A stretch of 64,000 bases of DNA from contig CM035420.1 in the NCBI GenBank assembly GCA_020310875.1, forward strand, positions 185,825,880 through 185,889,879, read 5' to 3'. The DNA comes from Ceratopteris richardii (taxonomy: Eukaryota > Streptophyta > Polypodiopsida > Polypodiales > Pteridaceae). This document shows positions 50,919 through 62,420 of this stretch, in pieces. Numbering within the stretch: the stretch's first letter is position 1; every line of letters begins with the position of its first letter. The notes under the pieces are model-generated. The model did no database searches, was not told the DNA's origin, and was given only the letters and a program-made list of their open reading frames with translations. A program made the position numbers and the translations under genes.

Positions 50919-51689
50919 ATTGGTATAAGAGCAAGCTATCGCTTCATCTAGGGCATCATCGACAGCCCCCTGATCACAGTCTCAAAATTGCATGAAATTT
51001 CGTGAGCATACTCAGGATGATTAGGAGATCAAAACGGCTTCACTTTGTGGTGCCGAAAACACAATCTGAGCTTGTTTCGGCCTTCAAACACACTACTGTA
51101 GTGCCCGTGTAGGCATTTTTTTTTTGTGCCAAAGATATATATATATATATGTTTCGGTTCGCCAATATAAGCATCTTGAAGTCTCCTACATGTTTAGCAG
51201 AACTCAACGGGGTAGTTCTGTTCAACTTTTTGAGATACAATCATTTTCTAGGGTATTTTTGTCAGTGGCCATGGCTAAAAGCAGTGATATATTCCGTATG
51301 TTGGCTATTGAGAATAAGTTGGATGGTACCAATTACCCATTATGGGCTTATATGATGCATCATGTATTGTTTGCAAAAGGACAATGGAATATTGTACATG
51401 GTGTTGAAAAATGTCCTATTGCATCTGCAAACACTATTGCTGAAGGTGATACAGATGGCATTGAAGACAATGATATTCTTCATGTTCGTGTTCATGGTGT
51501 GATTCCTACTGCACCTACTACAAAGCAAATTTGTTGGGATAGAGAAATGCTCAGGCACATGCATTGATAGCCTTATCTGTCAAACGTGCTATAATTCCTC
51601 ACATTCGCTTGCAGAACAACTAAGGATGCTTGCGATACACTTACCACTTTATACCAGACAAGGAATGAGGCTCTTGTTAAAAGATAATT
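50919..51689 (+). pseudogene. Copia element 3: leader and gag start
   Basis: An ATG at 51271 opens a frame with AIENKLDGTNYPLWAYMMH, the N-terminal signature of plant copia gag (UBN2-type), reading to about 51567. The leader holds a TA-rich ATATATATAT. The element stops at about 51690 without integrase or RT, so it is only a 5' fragment. Confidence 0.8.
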
Positions 51690-51790
51690 ATCAGCCATCT
51701 TTCCTATATCAATGTGAGTATAAAATCTCGTGTCCCATAACACCCTCTTTTGTATTCACAATGATGTGTGAGTGATAAATATCTTGATAG
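51690..51790 (-). repeat. Dispersed repeat shared with 36.2 kb
   Basis: The minus strand (TATCACTCACACATCATTGT, then GGGACACGAGATTTTATACT, GATATAGGAAAGATGG) matches the plus strand at about 36192-36290 over some 95 bases with small differences. It contains partly self-complementary GTGAATA / TATACTCA pieces. The family is unknown. Confidence 0.6.
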
Positions 51791-51799
51791 AGTATCTTC

Positions 51800-52015
51800 T
51801 CTCTTCAATTCTACATGATAGAGAGGGTCTATTGGGTTTTGTCTGTCACGAAAGATGGAGATCTATCATAATAGAGTGCTCTATCATGATAGAGGGGGTC
51901 TTTTGGGTTTCATGGATCATGTCATGATAGATGGGATTTGTTACAATAGATAGTGTCTATCATGGGGCCAATCTATTGTGATAGAGGCCGTCTATCATGA
52001 TAGAGAGGGTCTATT
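51800..52015. repeat. Array of CTCTATCATGATAGAG palindromes
   Basis: Around eight imperfect copies of the palindrome CTCTATCATGATAGAG and relatives (TCTATCATAATAGAG, TCTATTGTGATAGAG) occur. It sits beside an LTR remnant of the A family, as the TCTGTCGCGATAGAC array does in element A, so it is probably a decayed leader. Confidence 0.7.
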
Positions 52016-52019
52016 GTAT

Positions 52020-52290
52020 TTTAACTACAAAAAGCTAGCCTAAATAATGAGCAATCTAGATCTTTTTATAGTTTTCAAGTGACTTTTGGCTGGTTTTAGA
52101 TCTAGAGTCCCCCATAGTTAAAAACTAGGTCCTAACACTAAATTGAGGGCCTAAACAAGCTCAAAAAATAGGAAATTCAAAATGTGGCTTCTACCTAAGC
52201 TCCTCAAGCTCGAGGATTTAGGTTCCACAAAATGGAGCATGTATTTAAAAATATGAGATTTTATACAATAAGGTAATGATGAAAATCACT
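52020..52290 (-). repeat. Partial LTR of the A/B/D/E gypsy family
   Basis: It aligns with the middle of the element A LTR in the same orientation: CTTTTTATAGTTTTC, TAGTTAAAAACTAGGTCCTA, CTCCTCAAGCTCGAGGA and CACAAAATGGAG. Only part of the LTR is present and it is clearly more diverged than the LTRs of A. Confidence 0.7.
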
Positions 52291-53414
52291 ATTTTACGAT
52301 GACTTGAATGTTTTTTGGAATTAGGATTTTGGGCCTTCTTTCTTGTACTTCCACGTCTTCTATGGCCACTTGACTCATCACGTCTACTTGCTTGCCCTTG
52401 CATGGCAAGACCTTCTCTATATGTTCTTTATGTGCTTGTCTATATCTAACTAATACCATGAATGGAGGAGTAGGTGGATGTTGGCTCAACATGGGGATTC
52501 CTAGATACGCATGATACTCCAACATAGGTCACGATAGATATTACATGGGTTGTCTGAGTAGATATGAGTATCTTAGAGAATACTGGTGGTTTGTTAGGCC
52601 TTGGGGCTCAATAATTTCCCATAATTGTTCTATTCTCATACTAGCATTGCTTGGTTGGATACAAGTATCTTAGAGGATATTGGTAGTTTCCAAGGCCTTG
52701 GGACTCAAAGATTTCCCATAATTATTCTATTCTAGTACTAGCATTGCCTAGTTGGATTACCAATGGACATTTAAAGAAGCACTCGACATTCGAGTGCTCC
52801 TCAGCTTTTGCTTGATCTCACAACATTGTAATTGTGGATGTGCAAGAGGAGGTGTTCTTTTATTAGATATATAGGACAAATGATCTCCACCACATTGTGA
52901 GCATTTCTTGGGTGGTAGCTTTGAGGTCAACAAGTTCAATATCTTTGCTAGCACTTATGCGATTTCTTCTATAGAAGAATTGCTAGGTTTAATACTTGAA
53001 GTTGATTCTATAGAAGGGGAAAGACTTGGATAGAATTACCGAAGTCATCTTCTATTCACATCGGACAAATTATCTCCTCCTCATTTTCATCATTTTTGGG
53101 TGATAGCTTTGAGGCCTACAAGTTTAATTTCTTTGCTAGCACGTATGTGATTTCTTATAGAAGAAGTGCTAGGCTTACCACTTGAAGTTGATTATATACA
53201 AGGGGAAAGACTTGGGTAGAATTACCGAAGTCATCTTCTATTTACATAGGATAAATGATCTCCTCCACATTGTCAACAATTTTTGGGTGGTATCTTCGAG
53301 GTATGCAAGTTTAATTTCTTTGCTAGCACTTATGTAGTTTCTTGTGTAGAAGAAGTGCCAGGATTAACACTTGAAATTGATTCTATAGAAGGCGAAAAAC
53401 TTGAATAGAATTAC
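52289..53414 (-). pseudogene. Gypsy gag remnant containing a three-copy tandem repeat of about 188 bp
   Basis: Minus-strand pieces resemble the 49-kb gag (MVLVRYRQAHKEHIEKVLP; CSQCGGDHLSYI zinc-knuckle remnant). From about 52873 a unit of 186-189 bp is repeated nearly three times (starts near 52873, 53062 and 53248), each with ATGATCTCC, TTTGCTAGCAC and GAAGAAGTGC landmarks. The zinc-knuckle region is thus tandemly amplified. It is broken. Confidence 0.6.
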
Positions 53415-54076
53415 TATGGGCAGTAGTCAGAGGCATAGAAGACGCGGAAGCATGTGAAGATAGAGCATAACAAGGAAGCAGGGAGTCAGTCAAATCATTT
53501 TTTCAAAGACTTATATTTTATAAATACTTTTCAAAACCTCCAACAGTGATTTTCATCACTTTTGTACCATATGTAACATAGAAAACCCCTTTTTGTAATT
53601 TATAGCTCCATTTTGTGCAAGCCTAGGAGTCCTCGAGCTTGAGGAGCTTAGGGAATGAGCGTACCAATTTTGGTTATTTTTAGACACCGTTTACCCTGTC
53701 AAATAACATCTAGAACCTATTTTTTAACTATGCCGGTCACTAAATGTGAAACTGGTCAAAACTAGTCTAGAATCTATAAAAAGAGCTAGAGAGCTCATTT
53801 TTGAGGTTACTTAGTGTTGGCTAGTGTGAGCTTAGAGCTATTTTGAGCTTGTAAGAGTGTTCTTGAGCAATAGAGTTGATTTCCTACCTTCCATTGTGTC
53901 TTGCTTGTCTCTTCGTTGCGTGTGTGTATGTGTGTGTGTGCATCTCCATGCTTCTCACCTTCACTCTCACTTCATCTCATATTCACGATCTTCATATCAC
54001 TCCTATCTCTTCCGCGGATTGACATTAAGGAGGTGGAGCTACTTAACGTGGTTCTCACCATTGTGCTAGAGCAACA
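53415..54076 (+). repeat. 5' LTR of gypsy element E
   Basis: It is homologous to the element A LTR in opposite orientation: CTCCATTTTGTGCAAGCC, AGGAGTCCTCGAGCTTGAGG and TATA-like CTATAAAAAGAGCTAG at about 53774. It ends TGTGCTAGAGCAACA, directly before the primer site. The left end is approximate. Confidence 0.8.
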
Positions 54077-54083
54077 CCAAATT

Positions 54084-54101
54084 TGGCACCGTTGCCGGGG
54101 A
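54084..54101 (+). other. Element E primer-binding site (tRNA-Asp type)
   Basis: TGGCACCGTTGCCGGGGA lies seven bases after the LTR. It is the same site as in element A with one difference and matches the 3' end of plant tRNA-Asp. Confidence 0.8.
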
Positions 54102-55510
54102 TCGAGTCTAGGACGAATGTGTGATGGTAAGAGTATAGCAAGAAGTGGCGTTGGAAGGTAAAAATTTTCAGTTTTTGTTGTTGTTTTTAGTTAGTTTTTA
54201 GTTTTTTTCACCTCCCTCACACTCCATCTTCAACACCGCATCATCTTCTTCCTCTCCAAAAAAAATAAAAAAATTCACCATATCGACCCATTCTCCTCAT
54301 TTCCCCACATTTGTGCATGCGAGAGAGAGAGAGAGAGCTTTTGTGATTGTATATGCTTTTGTGTTTTTGAGTTTTCTTGCAGGTACAGTGCTCCAGTGCA
54401 TCAGGAAAGCTTGCAAAAGGTAAAATTTTACTTTCTATCAGAGATCTGCCGTGTGTGTCAGACCATCGCAATGGTCTGCCAAGTTCGGCATTTTTGGTAA
54501 GCGAGTTCACCACGAGGTAGGTGACACAAGCGCATACATGAATCCACACTTGCATTCAAAAAATTTGCATTTTGGTGGACCATCGCGATTGGCTCACGCC
54601 ATCGTGATTGTGTCACACCATCGCGACGGCTCGGCCGGACCATCGCGACGGTCTCACGCCACCACGACGGTTCACTTGAACCATCGCGACGGTCCTTGAC
54701 CATCGCAAAAATCCCGTCGACCCCACGCCATCGCGCCGATGCTGCCACGTGGCAAGCTAGACCATCACGACAATACCCTTAGACCATCGCGATGCCTCGA
54801 CATTTGAACCATCACGATTGGCTCATGCCATCGTGCTTTGTGACCATCGCGACGGACTCACGCCATCGCGATTGTCCCATTGACCGTTGATCGATGCCAT
54901 CGCGATTGCTCGTTGATTAGACCATCGTGACGGTTCATTCACACCATCGCGATTGCCCATATTTGACGGTTCATTCACACATCACGATTGCCCATATTTA
55001 CGCCATTGCGATCATTCACTTCACGCCATCATGAAAGTTCGCTCCTTTGGACCATCGCAATTGTGTCACGCCATTGCGGCAGTTCACCTGGACTATCGCA
55101 ACGGTCCTAGACCATTGCGATTATCTCAGACCATTGCGATTATCTCAGACCATCGCGATTGCTCACCCCAAACACAATTTTTAGGGTTTGATTTTTTGAC
55201 CAATTTTGGGGCTATTTTTGTCAAATTTTTGGGTGATTAGACTCATAGGAGACCCCTTAGCTCATAGGGAAAGAAAAACCTATTTGTTAGTTTTTACCCT
55301 CGAGGGCCTGAATGGTCATATCTTTTTCATCCGAAGTCCGTTTTTTGAGCTTTATAGCTCGTTAGAAAGCTCTCTATGAGTGTTACGTGACCTCAACTAT
55401 TTTTTTCAAAAAGAAGACATTGTTGTTTAGAGAGGATATTTTGAGTTTGACCATCTATGGGACTAGGACAGAAAGGGGGCCTTGGAAGAAAATTTTGCCA
55501 AAGGTTAAGG
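54102..55510 (+). mobile_element. Element E leader, with donor-like site and palindrome array
   Basis: GTGTGATGGTAAGAG puts a splice-donor-like GT at 54127-54128, as in element A. From about 54460 to 55165 there are some 25 short units of the form ACCATCGCGACGGT or CCATCGCGATTG separated by about ten bases. The next 340 bases (TTTTTTGAGCTTTATAGCTC, AGAAAGCTC) match the leader of A. No coding region follows: E ends where minus-strand element D begins. Confidence 0.75.
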
Positions 55511-55514
55511 GACT

Positions 55515-58500
55515 TAAAAAGTGTATATACTCAAGTTCTTGATCATCCATTTGTCAAAAGTTTGCTTGTAGCAGGCAGGGAGATATCTGATTTGTGCGTG
55601 CCATGCATAAGCAACTCGTATGCTCGAGGTTGTGCTCATATCATATAGTAGGTCATAATTACCATTAACGAACCCGGGAATCAGAGGCTGAATGTGACAT
55701 ACATTGCGGAAGGTTTTAAGCACTACCTGCATCATATATAATATTTTGAGCATCATCTGTGTAGCGACGTCGGGCATGGGGTGGAGACGTGGCATCCAAT
55801 GTCTGATGGTAGCCATCATGTAGGCGACAGTAGGTGTGCCGGTTGGGGGTGCAATGGCAGGGTAATTGAGCCATTCTTTGTAATTGGCGTTGTTCTTAAC
55901 TTTTATGGCAAATGCCTTCCATGATCTTCTCCGTTGCACTGGCCCGTAGCAATTGTTATACTTCAAGTGCATGGGCGCGTGATCCCATGTTCGTAGCATC
56001 TCCGAATAGGTTTCCAGTAACTTTTGCCTCCAGGTGGGTTGGTGTATGTTCCCTTTGCGGGCGTCCTCTGGAATGTCCTCGGGTTCAAATTGGGTAGCGA
56101 AAGTAGGGTACTTGTTGGTCTTACGTTTGATCTCGCCGTTGTAGTCCGCCAAGAGTACAAAGTATGGTTTATATTGTAATGCTAAGCTGGTTATTAGTCG
56201 CCTGGTAGCCAAGTGCTTAAAATATTCAGATTGAAGTATGGTCTCCTCAATAGTCTTCATTGCGACCATCTGAGTTGAGATACGTTCTTCGTGAGTCACC
56301 CCCATCTCTTCTACCTGTTTCATCCATGCCGGAGGGGGTTCCTCGTATGTGTCTTGTCCCTCATCAATGATTGTGCCTCCTGGAAAAGGTTGAGGCTCAT
56401 AAGTATCGTCAAATGTTTCCTCCACAGGGATGATTACTGCTTCTTCTTCTAGTGGCTGATCCGGTGGAGAGGGGGGTCGTTCATACTGTGACAATTTGAT
56501 CTTTAATTCAGCCACCTGCTGTCGTAGCTCCAGTACTTCATTGGTTATTGATGATTCAGGCTCTGGTGAGGTTGCAGCATTGACCATCTCTTTAGCTATT
56601 GGTGGTTGTGGTGTATGCACTTGGGATCTTTGTAGGTCCTTTACCTGGTCTACTAACTGGTCGTGTGCCTCCAAGAGGGTAGCATATTCTTCTAATGCCT
56701 GCAGAATGTGTGCTGAGGGAATAGCCATGAATTTGGCGGGGTCTATAGGTGCTCCAGGGGTATTTTCCATGGCTGCTTCTATATTCTCTTGGTTTTGTTG
56801 TTGTAGCCTTCTGTTTTCTTCTTGAGCCGCTGCTAAGTGGCGATGAAGTAGAGTCATGTTTCTTTGTAGTCTAGCATTGCGGCCCAACTGATCTCTGAGT
56901 TGTTCCTCCATAGCTTTACCTGTCTCCATATACTTGGCTTCCATCTCTACCTTCGATTGTTGGAGGACTGTCACTTCGTGTTGTAATGCTGTATTACTTA
57001 TCTCCAAGGCATTGACACGTGCTTGAGTTGAGCCGAGAGGTTGCATAGCTCTGTGTTGTTTTCTTCCAGTAACTTATATTCTTGCTTAAGTAGAGTGGCC
57101 GCTTCGAACATGGTGTCTAGTGCATTACTAAATGATGTGGATGCAGGGGTAGAGGTGGAAAATGCAAAGGGTCGGGAAATGGGGAAGGGAAAAGTGGATG
57201 ATGTGCCTATGAGTGAAGTGAAATGTGATGATGTTGGAACGACCGTGGTGGTGGGTGCTCCTGTGGGTGGTGAAATGTCCATGGGCTCGGACGTGATAGT
57301 GTGTGGTGTGAATTGTGAACACGGGAATGGTAGGTGGTGTGTTAGTGGTGGCCGTGAATGTGGGGGAGTTGGGTTGGGGAAGGGACTTTTTATTATAATT
57401 CTCAACTTGTTGGAGTATATTTACAAGGTTTGTCCAGAATGAAGGTTGGGTGACTTGGGTTGATTCCGAGGGAGTTAAAAGGGGTACAGTAGATAGGGGT
57501 TGGGAGGGAGGAAATGTATTGGTGGATGGACATGGGTGTGTTAAGGTTTGGCTAGTGGCAAGTGGCTGTCCGAGGGCTGGGAGATATGAAGGGTGACCTA
57601 TTATAGTTTGATCGGTGATAGGATGACCTATATGGGGTTCAAAAAATCGGGTGGAAGTGGTGGATGTAGGTAAAGGGAAGGATAGATGAGTAGTGGTGTG
57701 TATAATGGTTTCATCATGGGTGGATACTGGTTGTTCAGGAAGACTAGTGGGGAAGGGTTCTGAGGGCTGAATGGGAGGTGATGGTGGAGATGGTATCTGT
57801 GTATTTACATCTGGTTCCTCACTGGGAGTTGGACTGGCCATGTGAACATCTTCTGAAGTTGTGGTAGGCAGCGCGGTAGAGACTTCCATTTGAATCATTT
57901 TTCCCCGTCGTGGTCTTGTATCGATCCTTCGTTGGTCATATGGAGGGGTATTAAGATAGACCATGGTCCTCATGGCCTCCCCTATTCCGCATGTTTCCGC
58001 CAAGAGATTTAATGATTCTACGAAATGCGGGTCGACATTCTCCGCTTGCACCATCTGGTTCACTAATGCTCTATTTGCCTCTTCTGATAACTTGTGTCTT
58101 TTCTGTACCTGCTTGATTGTCTTGTAGAGCCGTTTGAGTTGTGCCGTGTAGGCAGGAGCTTCCTCTTCACTCTCCTCTGGTTCATTTCCCCGTGCTTCTT
58201 CCTGATTCTGTGTGCTTTGAGCATGAGGATGTTGTGTCTCATCTTCCCAATGTACCCTTCTTGCCTCACTCTGTGGCTGTTCTCTTTGGGATGATGATCC
58301 GGGACCGGCATTGTCAGAAAAACACTCACTATCAGATAAGTGGCCAGTCTGCAGGAAGTTTTCAAAGTCAAAATTTGGATCCTCTGTTAATGTGGCCATG
58401 GATGCAAACTCAGCATCGGTGGGTAGTGGAGGGGCAGATGGAGTGGGTTGTACCATATCCCCTGATTGTGTTCCTTGGAGATGGAGAGTGAAAGGGGCTA

Positions 58501-59547
58501 CTTGGGCCTCTTCTCTAGGGGAAGCTTCTGTTGTGGCCTCACGAGGGATCAAGACCTGTGAAAGTGATCCACGCATTCTTTTTGCAGGTTGAACCCCTGA
58601 CTTCCGCCCCTTGAAGAATTCCAGTTGTGAGTATTTAAGGGCCCTTGCGATCGGCACATCATAGGCAAGGCATCTATAGATAATTCTGGTAATTGCACAA
58701 CAACCATTCAAGGTATGTTTCCTCACGCCTCGCTTGCCTGCTTCATATAACTGGTCCAGGATCCATACAGGCATTTTAATTGGCAAGCTTCCAGTCTCTG
58801 CTAGGTATAATCCATACCATATTTTCTTATGAGGTTGGGTGAAGCGGTCTTGAGCTGGAAATGCGAAGTGTTGAAGGCACATCCGTAGTGGTATGGCGAT
58901 GTTGGGGGTGAGGGAACACATTTCTTTCAACTTCTTGATTTTGTTGTTCTTCATCGACTCTGGTATCAAGGGATCTCGATCGGAGGGTACATGGGTGCCA
59001 TACATCTGAAGGGCATCCCTGATTAAAGTAATATTCAATTCAAACTTCTTCATTTCTTCCTGGTTTGATAGAGAGGGCACCAGGAATGTGCCTGAATGAT
59101 CTTTATCTCCTGTCGGCTTCAGTGTGGCAATCAAGTAGTAGCACCTAAGAAAATCCGGTCTAGGCAAGGCTACACCAAAGTAATCTTGCAATCCCGCTTT
59201 CTGCCAGATATCCTGAAGAGGAGCTGCATTCTGTAATGTTTCAAATTCTCTTGAGAAGAATTGGAATGTCCACCATACTCCTCCGAATTCCAAATTGGAT
59301 TCCCAGATATGATCTGCGTCTCCCAAGTCTCCTGGCATCTCATTGAACCAATGAGAATGCCCCTTTACTCTTTCTGTTAGGCCACTTGGTGGATCCGGAA
59401 TGGGAATTCTTCTCATGTTCGAAAACTCTTCAGGCCTAGCTGTCGGTGGAGCCTCCACAGGCATGGTATCCCAATTGCTTTTAGCACTAGTGCCTACCTG
59501 AGAGCTCGTGCCTGCTGCTGCTTCCATGGGAATCAGGTGCTTATATG
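55515..59547 (-). pseudogene. Element D large 3' reading frame
   Basis: It starts at the ATG at 59527, 20 bases after CTTCTTCTAG (59548). It is homologous to the frame in A over its whole length: globular N-terminal part (SHWFNEMPGDLGDADHIWES, LRMCLQHFAFPAQDRF, NGCCAITRIIYRCLAYD), acidic and Pro/Ser/Thr-rich middle, coiled coil (EEQLRDQLGRNARLQRNMTL, AAAQEENRRLQQQNQEN), and conserved C-terminal part (TWRQKLLETYSEMLRTWDHA, AYMMATIRHWMPRLHPMPD). Function unknown. The similarity of A and D at the ends and coiled coil, against a freely varying middle, suggests selection while the family was active. About one break. Confidence 0.8.
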
Positions 59548-60210
59548 CTAGAAGAAGAAAGGCACATTAGTGTTGCATGGGAAACAGGATGTAATGGTGT
59601 TCCCTTCACAATACTAACATGACAATCCCGAAGGTTAGTGGTTAGAGGTGAAGTGTTTGTTATAGATGTGAGTGGTGATTAGAGGTCAGTGTCATCCTAG
59701 ATGCATACTTTTGTTATGCAATGGACTCAAAATGCACCTATGTCAGAGTGGACGGATTTACAAAATTGGGTCAGGGGGTTTGATACACGGTTTAAGTCTC
59801 CAAACTTTGATAGAGGATTCGTAGCTCTTAGAGCTAAAAACAGGTAAAGATTTCTGGACTAGAGTGTGATGGATTTGGGACCTTTTGGGTACCCATTTCC
59901 AGACATTCCTTGGTTTGACTGAGTGTGGGTCAGGGTGGTATTTAGGTAGAGTTCCTGCGTTGTTTGTCGAGAGGACTTGTGAGTGTTGAATTATGCCAGT
60001 GACTAGAGTTGGAGCTATTTGGGCTCGTAAACAGGCCTTGGGCACCCATATGTGTCTGGCAGTTGGGCTAGCCTTCATTGACCGCTTAGGGACCCAAATA
60101 GACGTGGTGTGCCTAGGGTACTCCTTCAATTTTGTCCTTGATGGTGCAGCTTGTTTTTTGGCTCCTCGAGAACCTGCTACTAGAGCTGTGGGTTTTCCAT
60201 CCTTGCGTAT
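59548..60210 (-). pseudogene. Element D acceptor-like site and WVPK linker
   Basis: The acceptor-like CTTCTTCTAG ends at 59548. Upstream on the minus strand, 60129-59758 encodes SIWVPKRSMKASPTARHI, WVPKACLRAQI, WKWVPKRSQ and IKPPDPIL, the same motif series as in element A. Confidence 0.6.
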
Positions 60211-60852
60211 CTAGATCTGCTTCGCGTCACGAGGTACTCCGTGTTGCCTTGGTTGGCGCTCCTGCCTCTTGATCAACGGCCTCCTTCGTGTCGAATGATG
60301 TTCGGTCTGCCTGTTTAGAATCTTCTTTGAATCAACTGGGAACTCCTGATTGGCTCCTGTACCTTCGGTAAGATGGACACTCCTCTGCACCATAGAACTC
60401 TGGACAAGAACAACATTGTTATCTTCATGTGGATTCCTGGAGGGACCAGGAGTTGGTGCTTGTTCTAAGGGTTTGAGTGCTTGATTTTCTAATTCAATCG
60501 TAAGACGGCTTTGGCCTACCCAAGCCTGAAGAAATCCACTTCTTAGGTTGAGGTTGACTGCGTGATCATAGATCCAGTCTTGGCCCAAGACAAGAGGTTC
60601 GGTAAGATCCTCGTCTTCACACACTAGCACTTTTGCTGGCATGAGGACCTCTTGAATGTAGAGGGGAAGTTCCACCTCTCCCATGCAAGGGGTTTCAACA
60701 CCTCCTAATCCTACCAGATATGCTTCTAAGGGTTTTACCTCCAATTGCAACTGCTGGCAGTAAGAAAGCCGGACTGCAATAGTGGCGGCACTTGAATCAA
60801 TTAAGGCTCTTACGGTCCTTGTACTGTCTCCTTGTCCAACTTCTAGGGTCAC
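60211..60852 (-). pseudogene. Element D retropepsin-like domain
   Basis: A retropepsin-like fold signature follows integrase on the same strand: RALIDS..., the LVGLGGVETPCMGEVELPLY strand pair, and LVLGQDWIYDHAVNLNLRSG. It is homologous to the domain fused to integrase in element B. Confidence 0.8.
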
Positions 60853-60858
60853 AAAAGG

Positions 60859-62420
60859 TCATCGATCCACTATCTTATGAGTCCTCTTACCAGAAGCCTC
60901 ACACATGGCAATGTGATAACCATGAACTTCATGATTGTCATTCATGGGTTGATCTCTACCTTGCCTTCGCAGTTTCATTCGTTGAATGCGTTCTAAGGCT
61001 TCGGCCTGTGCTTCTTCCCGAATTCGCTCTTCCTCTTCCTTACGTTTCTTTGCAGTATTAAGTCGATTGAGCATTTCTTCAGTTGAGGGTTCTTGATATA
61101 GCTTGACCTCTACATCCGCTTATGTAACTTGGTAGTACCTCACCCTCTAGAGTGGCTAGTTGTATTGCTCCACTTGTGGAGATTCTATTGATAATCATTG
61201 GTCCATAGCCTCTTTTCTCTAATTTTCGTGCATGTTGCTTCAATGTGTAGACTAGGACTAGGTCTCCTGCTTTCAAGCCTTTATCCTTCACATGAGTATC
61301 AAAATACGCCTTTTGCCTCTTCTTGGCTGCATAGATTCTTGCTGCAGCTCTCAATCATGTCTCACCTAGACGTTCAAGATCCAAGATTCTAGAGGATAGT
61401 TCATGGCCTGTCCAGTCATGCTCTTGTGCTACTTTCAATGTAGGTATCAAAAAGTCCAAGGGTAGCACCGCATTCTGACCGAACACCATCTGAAAGGGTG
61501 TGGCTTGGAGTACCATTTTATAGGCCACTCGGTATGCCCAAACAGCATGGTGTAGCTGTTTGTCCCAATCAGAGCGTTTATTGTTCACTAACTTCATCAG
61601 TACATTGCATAAGATCTTATTTGTACTCTCAGCCTGGCCATTAGCTTGGGGGTGATAGGGGGCAGACTTCTTATGTACTACCAAGAATTCTTGTAGCAGA
61701 TTTTCAATAACTTCATTCAAGAAGTGAGTCCCTCTATCACTGACTAGCTCTATAGGTAATCCATACCTGGTGAACACATTCTCAAACAAGAACTTAGCTG
61801 TTGTTTGTGCATCGTTCTTTGTTGTGGCTTTTACCTCTACCCACTTAGTTAGATAGTCAGTGGCCACAACGATATACTCAGCATGTGAACCCTTAGCTGG
61901 GGGATTAATAGGGCCTACAAAGTCTATTCCCCACTTAGAGAATGCACGTCCACCCATCATAGGTTTCAGTGGCATCTCATCTTTGCGTATAGGATATTGA
62001 GTTCTCTGACACACATCACACCGTTTCACATAGGTATGTGCATCCATGTGAAGGGTCGGCCACCAGAAGCCTACAAATAGTATTGCCTTGATCACCCGAT
62101 CTGGTCCAAAGTGTCCTCCTGCTACACCTTGGTGAGCAGTTTCCAAGATCTTTAGATATTCACTCTCATGAACACAGAGTCTCAGGTAACCATCTTTTCC
62201 ACGCTTGTATAGATTATCACCAATGAGTGAGTAATCTAGGGCTTCTTGTTCTAGACTTCTTTGCCTCGTCATAGTCATGTCTGGAGGGAATGTTTTCTTC
62301 CTCAGGAAGGATACTAGGGGTTCGCTCCAATCTGGCACTATGGACACTTGATAAAGAGTGGCATGTTCCACAGGGGTTTAGTGCAGCAGATTGGGCATTC
62401 CTTGCACCACTTCTAGACAT
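60859..62420 (-). pseudogene. Element D integrase with second HHCC module
   Basis: It contains HHCC (HQGVAGGH ... CDVC), the catalytic core (GIDFVGPINPP, VSDRGTHFLNE, HPQANGQAESTNK), the RGYGPMIINRISTSGAI C-terminal segment and the basic EERIREEAQAEALERIQRMK helix leading to the retropepsin-like domain. It is a fossil with a few breaks. Confidence 0.85.
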
